Below are positions 29,424-29,463 of a stretch of 29,463 bases of DNA, piece by piece. Source of the DNA: CAYHKY01 sp964357355 (GTDB lineage Bacteria; Patescibacteriota; Microgenomatia; UBA10105); NCBI GenBank assembly GCA_964357355.1, contig CAYHKY010000006.1:1-29463 (forward strand). The letters run 5' to 3'. The notes below the pieces were generated by a model. The model did not search any database and had not been told where the DNA came from. It saw nothing but the letters and a program-made list of their open reading frames with translations. Both the position numbers and the translations under genes were made by a program. Position 1 is the first letter of the stretch; every line of letters starts with the position of its first letter.

Positions 29424-29463
29424 TTACGTACCCCAATTGAGTTTTGTTTTTTAAGAAGATATT

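Noticed and set aside
1..29463. CRISPR arrays, tRNA or rRNA genes
   Set aside because: I saw no regularly spaced direct repeats and no tRNA-like cloverleaf or rRNA sequence in the few intergenic stretches, although a dedicated search (tRNAscan, Infernal) was not possible.

Overview
The window looks like a piece of a Candidate Phyla Radiation (Patescibacteria) chromosome, probably of the Microgenomates group, spanning the replication origin. The reasons are a compact layout with many 4-nt start/stop overlaps, a DUF4012 membrane protein, a PrgI-TraC-VirB4 secretion cluster of the kind common in that radiation, and the core block rpmH-rnpA-yidD-yidC-jag diverging from dnaA-dnaN. The phylum assignment is inference. 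UGA is a normal stop here (rpmH, yidD, the DUF4012 gene), so the recoded Gracilibacteria/SR1 lineages are unlikely.

Layout. 1-8.1 kb is a mixed region. It holds an AAA-type ATPase, elongation factor P, a TrmB-like regulator, two unrecognised small genes, a VapBC-type toxin-antitoxin pair with a decayed RelE-type toxin beside it, an EpmA-like EF-P lysyltransferase, a SurA-N-like membrane protein and two unknown exported or membrane proteins. From 16.3 kb down to 8.2 kb everything is on the minus strand: rpmH, rnpA, yidD (no standard start codon), yidC, jag, an O-antigen-ligase-like polymerase, a Wzx-like flippase, RNase HI, a DUF4012 protein and ribosomal protein L25. Between rpmH and dnaA, two divergent promoters share almost the same -35 bases next to a DnaA box. 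dnaA and dnaN follow on the plus strand. Their intergenic region holds three DnaA boxes and a DnaA-trio-like tract, and is the likely origin.

19-27.6 kb on the minus strand is a type IV secretion-like operon: a PrgI fusion protein, a TraC-like protein, a VirB4-type ATPase, a large membrane protein ending in a lysozyme-like domain, and a small membrane protein. The VirB4 gene carries a roughly 603-residue intein with a LAGLIDADG endonuclease inside its Walker A motif, so the ATPase should be inactive until spliced. 27.8-29.5 kb holds nadD, a possible 47-aa gene, a DUF433/DUF5615 pair and the tail of a decayed transposase.

How the genes work together. EF-P and the EpmA-like enzyme form a substrate-enzyme pair in the same window. 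YidC, YidD and Jag serve membrane insertion. The polymerase and flippase suggest surface glycan assembly tied to the core operon. DnaA probably controls both dnaA and the rpmH operon. Several genes have a -10 box 6-10 nt before the start codon, which points to leaderless transcripts. Palindromic repeats of at least three kinds are scattered in the region, one of them read in frame inside the epmA-like gene. I saw no tRNA, rRNA or CRISPR array.
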